Assembly (NCBI RefSeq): GCF_937903345.1
Contig: NZ_CALCZQ010000039.1
Coordinates: 1 to 64,000 of the forward strand
From: an uncultured Emticicia sp.
Lineage (GTDB): Bacteria > Bacteroidota > Bacteroidia > Cytophagales > Spirosomataceae
Length of the DNA stretch: 64,000 bases
Direction: 5' to 3'
This document shows, in pieces, positions 35,370-43,671 of this stretch; the first letter of the stretch is position 1; every line of letters begins with the position of its first letter. The translations under genes were made by a program, and so were the position numbers. Below the pieces are notes generated by a model that saw only the letters and a list, made by a program, of their open reading frames with translations, did no database searches and had not been told where the DNA came from.

Positions 35370-36605
35370 TCAATAAAAGAAAATGTAAGAGACAATGATG
35401 GCAGTTATTACACCTGCCAAATCGGCCAAAAGTCCAGCTAGGAGTGTGTATCGAGTATTTTTAATATTCACTGAGCCAAAATATAAGGCCAAAACATACA
35501 AAATCGTATCTGAACAAGCCTGGAATACACATGACAAACGCCCCACGAATGAGTCAGCACCAAAAGTTTTCATCGAATCAATCATCATGGCTCTTGAGCC
35601 ACTTCCACTCAATGGGTGCATAAGGGCAGTTGGAAGTGCTTCGGTAAAATCGGTATTCATGCCGGTAAAGCTAAAAACCCATTTTAGGGCTTCTACAATA
35701 TACGTTAAAGCTCCTGAATTTCTGAAAGCACCAATAGCAACCAACAATCCAACTAGGTATGGAATCACTTTGATTGATGTTTCAAAACCTAATTTTGCAC
35801 CTTCAATAAAAGCAGGAAAAATATTAACCTTTTTATAAATAGCTCCACCAATAAAACCTACGATAAAAACAAACAAAATCATATTACTGACCACTTTCGA
35901 TGTTACTTCTATTTCTTCTTTTGGTAATCTAGAAAAATACCAAAGAACAAAGCCAATAAAGCCTGTAAGACCTAAAAGCCACGATAGGAGGGTTTTATCA
36001 AAGAAATTTATGCGTTGCTTGATTCCTACAAAAAGCATTCCTGTCAGTGTAGCTACATAAACTGAAATCAAGGCGGGAATAAAAATATCGGCAGGGTCGG
36101 CGGCATTATAGATGGCACGTTGAGCCATAATACTGAGTGGAATAAGAACTGGCCCCGCACTGTGCAGTACCATAAACATAATTTGAGCATTGGAAGCTGT
36201 ATTTTTGCTAGGATTTAGTTCTTGCAAACTTTGCATTGCACTCAATCCAAAAGGAGTAGCTGCATTGTCAAGGCCGAGCATATTTGCCGAAAAATTCATA
36301 ATCATTTGTCCATTCGCTGGGTGATCTTTTGGTACTTCAGGAAACAATTTACTGAAGAATGGAGCAATGATGCGTGCCATGCGGCGAATAACACCTGCTT
36401 CTTCGCCAATTTTCAGAATTCCCAAGAAAAAAGTCATTACACCTGCCAGGGGCAAGGCAATATCCATAACGGCGATTTTTGACGAATCGAACATCCCTTC
36501 TACGATAATTTTGAAAATCTCGGTATCTCCTAAAAAGATAAGTTTGAATAATGCAACCACAAATGCAATTAGAAAAAAAGCTACCCAAATATAGTTTAAT
36601 GCCAT
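35370..36605 (-). CDS. Nucleoside recognition domain protein, SpmA-SpmB fusion
   Basis: This 411-residue membrane protein is made of two Gate/nucleoside-recognition halves. The first half has the pattern ALPLAGVMTFFLGILKIGEEAGVI (quoted in part), NFSANMLGLDNAATPFGL and LHSAGPVLIPLS, as in SpmA. The second half, from about residue 230, contains GFETSIKVIPYLVGLLVA, MHPLSGSGSRAMMID and FQACSDTILYVLALYFGS, as in SpmB. In Bacillus the two are separate spore-maturation proteins. Fused forms are common in non-sporulating Bacteroidota, where the transported substrate is unknown. It is divergent from the VanX-like gene and monocistronic. Confidence 0.9.
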   Translation of the reverse strand: MALNYIWVAFFLIAFVVALFKLIFLGDTEIFKIIVEGMFDSSKIAVMDIALPLAGVMTFFLGILKIGEEAGVIRRMARIIAPFFSKLFPEVPKDHPANGQMIMNFSANMLGLDNAATPFGLSAMQSLQELNPSKNTASNAQIMFMVLHSAGPVLIPLSIMAQRAIYNAADPADIFIPALISVYVATLTGMLFVGIKQRINFFDKTLLSWLLGLTGFIGFVLWYFSRLPKEEIEVTSKVVSNMILFVFIVGFIGGAIYKKVNIFPAFIEGAKLGFETSIKVIPYLVGLLVAIGAFRNSGALTYIVEALKWVFSFTGMNTDFTEALPTALMHPLSGSGSRAMMIDSMKTFGADSFVGRLSCVFQACSDTILYVLALYFGSVNIKNTRYTLLAGLLADLAGVITAIIVSYIFFY

Positions 36606-36710
36606 AAATTTGACGGTTAAAGTTTAGATTTGTGGCTAATTTAAGGATAAACCACGATTTTTCGATTTATAACTAAAAATTTGATTCAAATATTCCTAAA
36701 AAAATCTAAA

Positions 36711-37472
36711 ATGACACTTTCAAACAGAATTTTTCTATTCTTTGTAGTATTATTCGGAGTTTGGAATTGCCAAACAGAAAAAGCTGATTTCAGTAGAAAT
36801 ACCGGCTCTTCAGTTATAAAAAAAGATAGCGTAATAATAATTGAGCAAGCAAAAATTTCTGAAGTTGAGCAACGAATGATTATGCAAGGTTTGGTTGATA
36901 TTCAAACTCTTGATTCGACTATCATGGTCGAATTGAAATATTCTACAACTGATAATTTTGTAAAAACAGATGTCTATGGGGGTTTGACTCGTGCTTACTT
37001 GCAAGAGAAGCCTGCCCAAATGCTGGTTATGGCCAGTCAGGCCTTGCAAGAAAAATATCCTAATTATAGGTTATTGGTATACGATGCAGCACGCCCGCTC
37101 ACTGTACAGTACAAACTTTGGAGTTTATTGGATACTATTCCTCCCAATAAAAGAGAAGATTTTGTAGCGAATCCTTCTATTGGTTCTATTCATAATTTTG
37201 GTTCAGCAGTTGACTTAACTATTTATGATGATTCACTTAAAAAGCCACTTGATATGGGTACAAAATTTGATTTCTTTGGCGATTTAGCATATCCTCGTTT
37301 AGAATTTAAAATGATAGAAGAGGGCAAACTAAGCAAGGAGCAACAAGCCAATCGAATAATATTGCGTGAAGCCATGACTAGCGTAGGGTATATGCGTATT
37401 GAAACCGAATGGTGGCATTTTAATGCCATTTCGCGAGAAAGAGCTAAACGTCTGTATAAAATTGTGGAGTAG
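36711..37472 (+). CDS. D-alanyl-D-alanine dipeptidase lipoprotein (VanX/DdpX, M15 family)
   Basis: The protein has 253 residues from ATG 36711; an in-frame TTG at 36681 would spoil the signal. The N-terminus is a lipoprotein signal ending GVWNC (Cys at about 20). The M15D fold follows: VYDAARPLTVQYKLW with the transition-state Arg, the zinc block SIHNFGSAVDLTIYD (Ser-x-His-x6-Asp) and the C-terminal ETEWWHFN with catalytic Glu and third zinc His. The enzyme cleaves D-Ala-D-Ala. Being a surface or periplasmic lipoprotein and lacking vanHA neighbours, it is more likely to serve in peptidoglycan peptide recycling than in glycopeptide resistance. Confidence 0.9.
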   Translation: MTLSNRIFLFFVVLFGVWNCQTEKADFSRNTGSSVIKKDSVIIIEQAKISEVEQRMIMQGLVDIQTLDSTIMVELKYSTTDNFVKTDVYGGLTRAYLQEKPAQMLVMASQALQEKYPNYRLLVYDAARPLTVQYKLWSLLDTIPPNKREDFVANPSIGSIHNFGSAVDLTIYDDSLKKPLDMGTKFDFFGDLAYPRLEFKMIEEGKLSKEQQANRIILREAMTSVGYMRIETEWWHFNAISRERAKRLYKIVE

Positions 37473-37978
37473 AAAAGTAAAAAGTGACTATCCAGAAGAG
37501 AGTTGCTTTTGTCTAATCACCTAACCGACAATAGGTATTATCACAAGAGCATACTACCAATAATCTTTAAATCGAAATGCCCATTAGGCATATTGATTTT
37601 ACTTTTGTTAAAACGTAAATTTATTCATTGTAGCCTTAGCTTTTTTGTGAGAAAACTAAATATTTTTTTCTTCGGGATCTCTCATAAACCAATTAGAAAA
37701 ATGTATCTTTCTTTCATTGTAAGTTTGATCTTCTGGTATCTATGCAGCTGTATGTATGTTAAAAATTTTTCTTAGGTTTAATAACTTTTTTTCAATAAAT
37801 ATACGACTGGATTAAGTAAAATATAAGTTTCTCAAAAAATATACAAAAGACACAAATGATTGATTATTAGTTTGTTATACTGATTTAAAGGCCATGAATG
37901 CTTAAAAACCTCTAATTTAAACAATCATTCTTTTTAGTTTTTACAACGTAAAATTATGGGAGAATCTGACATTATTCA
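37473..37978. other. Intergenic region before pheS
   Basis: About 500 bp of AT-rich sequence. A 90-codon frame at 37503 has a TTG start, a biased Phe/Leu/Lys content and no family, and is not called. No RNA gene was recognised. Confidence 0.4.
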
Positions 37979-37986
37979 TATCTTTG
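37979..37986 (+). promoter_or_regulatory. Candidate -7 box of pheS
   Basis: TATCTTTG fits TAnnTTTG. It covers the TTG at 37984 that would otherwise be the first possible start codon, which argues for translation starting further in, at GTG 38014. The upstream TTG element is not clear. Confidence 0.5.
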
Positions 37987-38013
37987 TATATAAATTTATT
38001 AAACGGTGCTAGA

Positions 38014-39048
38014 GTGTTAGATAAGATTCAAGAATTATTAGACGAAGTTGAAGCTGTTGTGGTCAATAGCAAAGACGACTTAGAAAAGTTTCGGATTAAA
38101 TATATTAGCCGAAAAGGAATACTCAATGATCTTTTTGAAGAATTTAAAACGGTAGCCAATGAACATAAACGTTCGGTTGGACAGGAGCTTAATAAACTCA
38201 AAAATCTCACAGAGCAAAGACTAAGAGATTTTACTGAAAATCTTGAACAAAGTGCAAGCGATTTAAAGGCAAGTGGCATTGACTTGACATTGCCCGTTGC
38301 ACCAAATTTTTCTGGGTCGATTCACCCGCTTACGCTCACTCGTCAGCGAGTGTTAGAGATTTTTGCACGAATGGGTTTTAATCACGAAGATGGCCCGGAA
38401 GTTGAAACTGATTGGTACAATTTCACAGCTTTAAACTTTCCAGAAGACCATCCTGCCCGTGAAATGCAAGATACGTTTTTCGTGCAAAAGAAAGATATTC
38501 AGAAAGATGATGTTTTACTTCGTACCCATACATCAAACGTGCAAGTGCGTTTGATGGAACATAAAAAGCCACCGATTCGCTCGTTAATGATTGGTCGTGT
38601 GTATCGAAATGAAGCCATTTCAGCCAGAGCTCATTGCCAGTTTCACCAAATTGAGGGCCTATACGTTGATAAAAAAGTAAGTTTTAAAGACCTTAAAGAT
38701 ACGCTTTATCATTTTGCTAAAGAAATGTTTGATAAAGACACAAAAATTCGTTTGCGTCCAAGTTATTTTCCCTTCACTGAGCCAAGTGCCGAAATTGATA
38801 TTTCATGCTTTATTTGTAAAGGTTCTGGTTGTAATATTTGTAAGCATTCAGGTTGGGTAGAAATTGCTGGTTCGGGAATGGTTGATCCTAATGTTTTAGA
38901 AAATAGTGGTATAGATTCAGAACAATATACCGGTTTTGCCTTTGGAATGGGAATTGAGCGTATTACAATGCTTCGCTATGGGGTAAAGGATTTACGTCTT
39001 TTCTTTGAGAACGACGTAAGATTTTTAAGACAATTTGAGGGGGCGTAA
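38014..39048 (+). CDS. pheS: Phenylalanine-tRNA ligase alpha subunit
   Basis: The protein is 344 residues if read from GTG 38014 (V/M-LDKIQELLDEVEAV), which gives the usual PheS N-terminus. The longer frame from TTG 37984 begins inside a promoter box. The coiled N-terminal arm (to about 85) binds tRNA. The class II core shows motif 2 in RSLMIGRVYRNEAISARAHCQFHQIEG (cut here to its known core, RVYRNE and FHQIEG) and motif 3 in FAFGMGIERITMLRYG. An FICKGSGCNICKHSGW insert with three Cys is typical of bacterial PheS. With PheT it charges tRNA-Phe; pheT is not adjacent. Confidence 0.95.
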   Translation: MLDKIQELLDEVEAVVVNSKDDLEKFRIKYISRKGILNDLFEEFKTVANEHKRSVGQELNKLKNLTEQRLRDFTENLEQSASDLKASGIDLTLPVAPNFSGSIHPLTLTRQRVLEIFARMGFNHEDGPEVETDWYNFTALNFPEDHPAREMQDTFFVQKKDIQKDDVLLRTHTSNVQVRLMEHKKPPIRSLMIGRVYRNEAISARAHCQFHQIEGLYVDKKVSFKDLKDTLYHFAKEMFDKDTKIRLRPSYFPFTEPSAEIDISCFICKGSGCNICKHSGWVEIAGSGMVDPNVLENSGIDSEQYTGFAFGMGIERITMLRYGVKDLRLFFENDVRFLRQFEGA

Positions 39049-39054
39049 TTTCAA

Positions 39055-39138
39055 TTATCAATTATTCTAAACTCGGTTAAAGTTTTAGGTAATGATTCAA
39101 GTGTTGAAATATGCTTGTCAGTAATTGTTAATTGATAA
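39055..39138. repeat. Inverted repeat at the pheS / RNA methyltransferase junction
   Basis: TTATCAATTAT (39055-39065) pairs with TTAATTGATAA (39128-39138) except for one position. The right arm lies in the last codons of the methyltransferase gene. The same ATTATCAATTATCA word occurs before xerC. Confidence 0.45.
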
Positions 39139-39660
39139 ATTCTTGCTTACAAAATCCCAGCAAATAATGCCTACTGTAACCGAAATGTTTAGTGAATGCT
39201 TTGTGCCAAATTGCGGAATTTCTAAACAATTATTTGAAAGCTCAACCACTTCTTGGTTTACCCCAAAAACCTCATTTCCGAAAACAAAAGCATATTTTTG
39301 ATTGGATTCTGGTTGAAAATCATTCAATTTTAGGCTGTTTTCTACTTGTTCAATAGCTAAAACTATATAGCCTTTTGCTTGTAATTCTTTCGTTAATTCA
39401 ATTGCATTTTCTCGGTGTTCCCAAATAACTGATTCGGTGGAACCAAGAGCTGTTTTTTCAATTTCTCTGTGCGGAGGAGTGGCCGTAATGCCGCACAAAT
39501 AAATTTTTTCTACCAAAAAAGCATCGGCAGTACGAAACGCTGAGCCTACATTATTCATACTTCTTATATCATCCAAAATGATACAAAAATTGTTTTTATT
39601 TGTTTCCTTAAAATCTTCAACCGATATACGATTGAGTTCTTCCATCTGGAGTTTTCTCAT
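39118..39660 (-). CDS. TrmH/SpoU family RNA 2'-O-methyltransferase
   Basis: This 180-residue SPOUT enzyme has motif 1, DDIRSMNNVGSAFRTADAF, with the Asn and Arg used in catalysis. Later come EKTALGST and motif 2/3 in FVFGNEVFGV and CLEIPQFGTKHSLNISVTVG, which form the trefoil-knot S-adenosylmethionine site. It methylates a ribose 2'-OH in tRNA or rRNA; the target nucleoside is not clear because the protein lacks extra RNA-binding domains. Its start is preceded by an AAAGGAGG SD, which is rare in this phylum. It is convergent with pheS with only 69 bp between. Confidence 0.88.
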   Translation of the reverse strand: MRKLQMEELNRISVEDFKETNKNNFCIILDDIRSMNNVGSAFRTADAFLVEKIYLCGITATPPHREIEKTALGSTESVIWEHRENAIELTKELQAKGYIVLAIEQVENSLKLNDFQPESNQKYAFVFGNEVFGVNQEVVELSNNCLEIPQFGTKHSLNISVTVGIICWDFVSKNLSINNY

Positions 39661-39666
39661 AGCTTG

Positions 39667-39674
39667 CCTCCTTT
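39667..39674 (-). promoter_or_regulatory. Strong Shine-Dalgarno before the TrmH-like gene
   Basis: On the minus strand AAAGGAGG ends 6 nt before the ATG (39660-39658). Most genes in this window have no such element, as expected for Bacteroidota. Confidence 0.75.
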
Positions 39675-40200
39675 TTTGTGTAAAGATATCAAAAACTACG
39701 AAATGATAAATAAGTATTAAAAGTCAAATCTTAAAAAAATACAATTTAAATATTCAAGGTTTATTTATTCATTTATTCTTGATGTTTTTTATGAATGCCT
39801 TATTTAGCAAACAGAATGAAAGATAGGTAATGTCTATTTTTTTTGAAATGATATAGATGGAAAAATAACATTTGTCGAAATAATATTACATAAAAGCAGG
39901 TTTATAGGCTCTAATACAATTTTTTTTAATTGTATTTTTCTAAGAATTTTTGTATTTTAAAGAATTGATTAAAAGTACCTAATTTAAGCATAATTACTCA
40001 CATAAAAATTAGGTGTATCTGTTGAAATGCCAAAGTATATTTGGAGGTTTGGATAAAATATGAAATTTATACACAGTGTTGTATTTATTTGATAATAAAA
40101 TTGACTATATTAAGAATGTTGTTAAAAATACTACATTTATTTCGTCATTTATGAAAAATGTTATATGTTTAATCCAAGAAACTACAACAGTACTATTTTA
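39675..40200. other. Long upstream region of the SusC gene
   Basis: About 525 bp of AT-rich sequence between divergent genes. No gene or RNA was recognised. No anti-sigma/ECF sigma pair is adjacent to suggest how the SusC/D operon is regulated. Confidence 0.4.
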
Positions 40201-40226
40201 TTGTGTCTTAAAAATAAGTATTTTTG
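40201..40226 (+). promoter_or_regulatory. Weak candidate promoter of the SusC/D operon
   Basis: TATTTTTG (40219-40226) fits the -7 consensus and lies 35 bp before the ATG. The nearest TTG (40201-40203) is only 15 nt away, shorter than the usual 19-21, so this is tentative. Confidence 0.35.
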
Positions 40227-40261
40227 TATCAATTAATTATAAATTAATAACCTAAACTAAA

Positions 40262-43200
40262 ATGTTCATGAAGAAGAATCTACTTCTTAGTTTGCTGGGA
40301 GTCATCATGTCTTTTGCTGTAATAGCACAAGGTAAGAAGATAACTGGGAAAGTAACGTCATCGGATGATGGCTCAGGATTGCCGGGAGTAACGGTGCAAG
40401 TAAAAGGTACTTCAAAGGGTTCGCAAACTGATATTGAGGGTAACTACTCAATCGAAGCTGCCTCAGGAAGTACATTAGTTTTCAGTTTTGTGGGTATGAA
40501 TACCCAAGAAGTAAAACTAGGAAACCAGTCAGTTGTAAATATTTCATTGGGTGCTGATACAAAGCAGCTATCTGAGGTTGTTGTAACTGCTATCGGTATC
40601 CAACGCGAGAAAAAAGCTTTGGCTTATGCGGTATCGAACGTAAACGCTGAATCTTTGCAGCAACGTTCTGAGCCAGATGCATTACGTGCATTAAATGGTA
40701 AAGTTCCAGGTGTAAACATCATTTCAGGTGGTGGTGCTCCAGGGCAAGCAACCCGTATCACGATTCGTGGTGCCAACTCATTCGCTGGAAACAACCAACC
40801 ATTATTCGTCGTTGATGGTATTCCTTTCGACAACTCGGTAAATGCTACTGATGGTTTTAACCAAAATACAGTAACTTCAAATCGTGCTTATGACATTGAC
40901 CCTAACAACGTTGAGTCAATGACTATCTTGAAAGGTGCTGCTGCCTCTGCTCTTTATGGTTCACGTGCTGCCAATGGTGTAGTTGTAATCACGACTAAAG
41001 CTGGTAGCAAAAATGCTAAGAAAGGTTTAGAAGTAACTTATAACTCTTCTTATTCTACTGAGAAAATCTCTACAGTTCCAGAATACCAAGATTCATACAC
41101 GCAAGGTTCTAACCAAACTTATAATGGTGGATTTATCGGTAACTGGGGTTCTGCTTTCCCTTCTCAGGTTGACCGTATCAACCAAGGATTAGGTTTTGAG
41201 CGTTATTCTAAAATTATTGATGGGAACTACGCTGCTGGGTTTGTTCCAAATCCACTTACTGGTGTAGCTTATGGTGCTGCTCGTTATAAAACAGCATTCC
41301 CTCAGTTTTTAGATGAAAAAGGAAACGCAACTCCTTACGAATTGAAGCCTTACGATATTATTGGTGGTTTCTTCCGTAAAGGTAGTGTTCTTGAGAATAG
41401 CTTTAACATTAGCTCAACTGGTAATACAACTACAATTAGTGCTGGTGCTTCACGTATGACCAACCAAGGTATCATCCCTAACTCAGGTGCTGATCGTACT
41501 ACTTTGAACTTTGGTGGTAATGCTACTTTATCAAATAAATTGAATTTGAGTGGTAACGTTAACTACGTTAATACTAACCAAAATTCACCACAATCAGGTG
41601 CTGGATATTATTCTGACTATGGTGGTTTGAGTTCTACGGGTTCAATCTACTCACGTTTGTTTTACTTGCCACGTAACTTTGATCTAAATGGTCTTCCATT
41701 TGAAAACCCTGTTACTGGTGCTAACGTATTCTACCGTGCATTAGATAATCCACTTTGGACAGCTAAATACAATACTTATACAAGTAAAGTAAACCGCGTA
41801 TTCGGTAACATGGCATTAACTTATGATGTAGCACCTTGGTTAAACTTAACAGCTAAAGGTGGTGTAAATACTTATGATGAAACTCGTAGAGATGTTTATC
41901 GTCCAGGTGGTAACTCAGTGCCGTTAGGTCAAGTTTCTCGCCGTAACATCACAAATACAGAATTAGATTTCACTTTCTTGGCTTCAGCTGACAAAGATAT
42001 CAGCGAAAAAATCAACATGCGTTTATTGGCTGGTTTCAATGCGAACCAACGATATAAAAATATCAGCAGTGTATTAGGACAAACAGTTATTGACCCTAAT
42101 TTATTGATTCTTGGTGGTACAAACGTGCAGTTTGGCTCAGAATTCCAAAGCAAGCGTCGTCTTTATGGTTTCTTTGCTGAATACGGTGCATCGTATAACA
42201 ACTATGCGTTCTTGACAGCAACTATCCGTAATGACCACTCTTCAACTTTGCCAGCAGCTAATAATAGCTATTTCTACCCTTCAGTAAGTGGTTCATTTAT
42301 CTTCACAGATGCCTTTAAATTACCAACAAATATTTTGAGTTTTGGTAAAATTCGTGCAAACATTGCTAAAGTTGGTAAAGATGCAGATCCTTATCAAGTA
42401 TTTACTTCATACAATTTTGCAGTACAATACTATAATGCATCTCCGATTTCGGCTACAAGACTGCCTTCAACCCTTAGCAATGCTAACTTGAAGCCTGAGT
42501 TTACTACTGAATATGAATTAGGAACTGAATTGCAATTCTTCAAAAATAGAATTGGTGTTGACCTTGCTTACTTCAATCGTGTTTCAACTGACTTGATTGT
42601 AACGGCTCGTATCCCAACATCATCTGGTTTTGACTTCAAAGCAACTAACGCTGGAAAAATCATTAACAAAGGTTGGGAATTAGGTTTAAACTTAGTGCCT
42701 ATCAAATTGAACAATGGTTTTACTTGGAACTCATTCGTCGCTTATACTCGCCTTCGCTCAGAAGTTGTTGATGCTGGTCCATCAGGTGAATTGTTCTTAG
42801 GTGGTACTGGTCTTTCTTCAACGGGTACAATGCACCGCAATGGTTTCCCTTATGGTATGATTTATGGTTCACGTAATGCTCGTGACGACCAAGGAAATGT
42901 TTTGATTAGCCCAACTACTGGTTTACCATTACAAGAGCCAACATCACAAATCTTAGCAAACCCTGCTCCAAAATATACAGTAGGTTGGACAAATACATTC
43001 ACTTTTAAAGGATTTACACTTTCTGCTTTGATGGACTACCGTGCGGGTGGAAGCATGTTCTCTGCAACTGCTGCTTCATTATTATTGAGAGGTCAGTTGA
43101 AATTCTCTGAAGACCGTGAAGGTATGCGTGTAATTCCAGGTGTATTGGGCGACCCACAAACATACAAGCCGTTATTGAATGAGGCTGGTAAAACAATCAA

Positions 43201-43549
43201 AAACACGATCCCAATGACTGCGTTCCAATCGCATTTTTCAAGTGGATACGGTGCTTATGGTGCTGACGAAACTAACATTTACGATATTACAACTATTCGT
43301 TTGCGTGAGGTTTCATTAGGATACAACGTTCCTAAGGCTTTCTTGAAGAAAGCAATTCCATTTATTGGTGGATTGAGAGTTTCATTATCAGGAAGAAATT
43401 TGTGGTTTAAATCACCAAATATGTTGACAGGCTTAAACTTCGACCCAGAGGTATTGTCAAACTTTGCTGATTCAAACATCCAAGGTTTCGACTTAGGTGC
43501 TGCTCCTTCAACTCGTCGTTTTGGTGCTAACTTATCAGTATCGTTTTAA
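40262..43549 (+). CDS. SusC/RagA family TonB-linked outer membrane protein
   Basis: The protein has 1,095 residues. A signal peptide (LLLSLLGVIMSFAVIAQG) is followed by a CarboxypepD_reg-like domain (about 25-105, KITGKVTSSDDGSGLPGVTV). The TonB-box region is QLSEVVVTAIGIQREKK. The plug domain contains LNGKVPGVNIISGGG and PLFVVDGIPFD, with YGSRAANGVVVITTK at its end. A 22-strand barrel with an aromatic C-terminus (RRFGANLSVSF) completes it. SusC proteins import large substrates together with a SusD lid lipoprotein, powered by TonB-ExbBD. The SusD-like gene follows 122 bp downstream. No glycoside hydrolase or peptidase is in the unit, so the substrate cannot be inferred. Confidence 0.96.
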   Translation: MFMKKNLLLSLLGVIMSFAVIAQGKKITGKVTSSDDGSGLPGVTVQVKGTSKGSQTDIEGNYSIEAASGSTLVFSFVGMNTQEVKLGNQSVVNISLGADTKQLSEVVVTAIGIQREKKALAYAVSNVNAESLQQRSEPDALRALNGKVPGVNIISGGGAPGQATRITIRGANSFAGNNQPLFVVDGIPFDNSVNATDGFNQNTVTSNRAYDIDPNNVESMTILKGAAASALYGSRAANGVVVITTKAGSKNAKKGLEVTYNSSYSTEKISTVPEYQDSYTQGSNQTYNGGFIGNWGSAFPSQVDRINQGLGFERYSKIIDGNYAAGFVPNPLTGVAYGAARYKTAFPQFLDEKGNATPYELKPYDIIGGFFRKGSVLENSFNISSTGNTTTISAGASRMTNQGIIPNSGADRTTLNFGGNATLSNKLNLSGNVNYVNTNQNSPQSGAGYYSDYGGLSSTGSIYSRLFYLPRNFDLNGLPFENPVTGANVFYRALDNPLWTAKYNTYTSKVNRVFGNMALTYDVAPWLNLTAKGGVNTYDETRRDVYRPGGNSVPLGQVSRRNITNTELDFTFLASADKDISEKINMRLLAGFNANQRYKNISSVLGQTVIDPNLLILGGTNVQFGSEFQSKRRLYGFFAEYGASYNNYAFLTATIRNDHSSTLPAANNSYFYPSVSGSFIFTDAFKLPTNILSFGKIRANIAKVGKDADPYQVFTSYNFAVQYYNASPISATRLPSTLSNANLKPEFTTEYELGTELQFFKNRIGVDLAYFNRVSTDLIVTARIPTSSGFDFKATNAGKIINKGWELGLNLVPIKLNNGFTWNSFVAYTRLRSEVVDAGPSGELFLGGTGLSSTGTMHRNGFPYGMIYGSRNARDDQGNVLISPTTGLPLQEPTSQILANPAPKYTVGWTNTFTFKGFTLSALMDYRAGGSMFSATAASLLLRGQLKFSEDREGMRVIPGVLGDPQTYKPLLNEAGKTIKNTIPMTAFQSHFSSGYGAYGADETNIYDITTIRLREVSLGYNVPKAFLKKAIPFIGGLRVSLSGRNLWFKSPNMLTGLNFDPEVLSNFADSNIQGFDLGAAPSTRRFGANLSVSF

Positions 43550-43671
43550 CTTAGCTATTAGCTGTTAGTTGTTAGTTATTAGCCAAAAATTAATTCCATT
43601 ATTAGTTATGAATTAAATTAAAAAGTTAAAAACTAAAAGCAAATCGCCAAAAGCATAAAAATAAATAAGAG

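Noticed and set aside
36711..37472. VanX-like gene as a vancomycin resistance determinant
   Set aside because: No vanH, vanA, vanR or vanS neighbours; the VanZ-like gene is 23 kb away on another unit. A cell-wall recycling role is more likely.
37503..37775. 90-codon plus-strand frame before pheS
   Set aside because: It starts with TTG, is rich in Phe, Leu, Ile and Lys as expected from translated AT-rich DNA, and matches no family I know.
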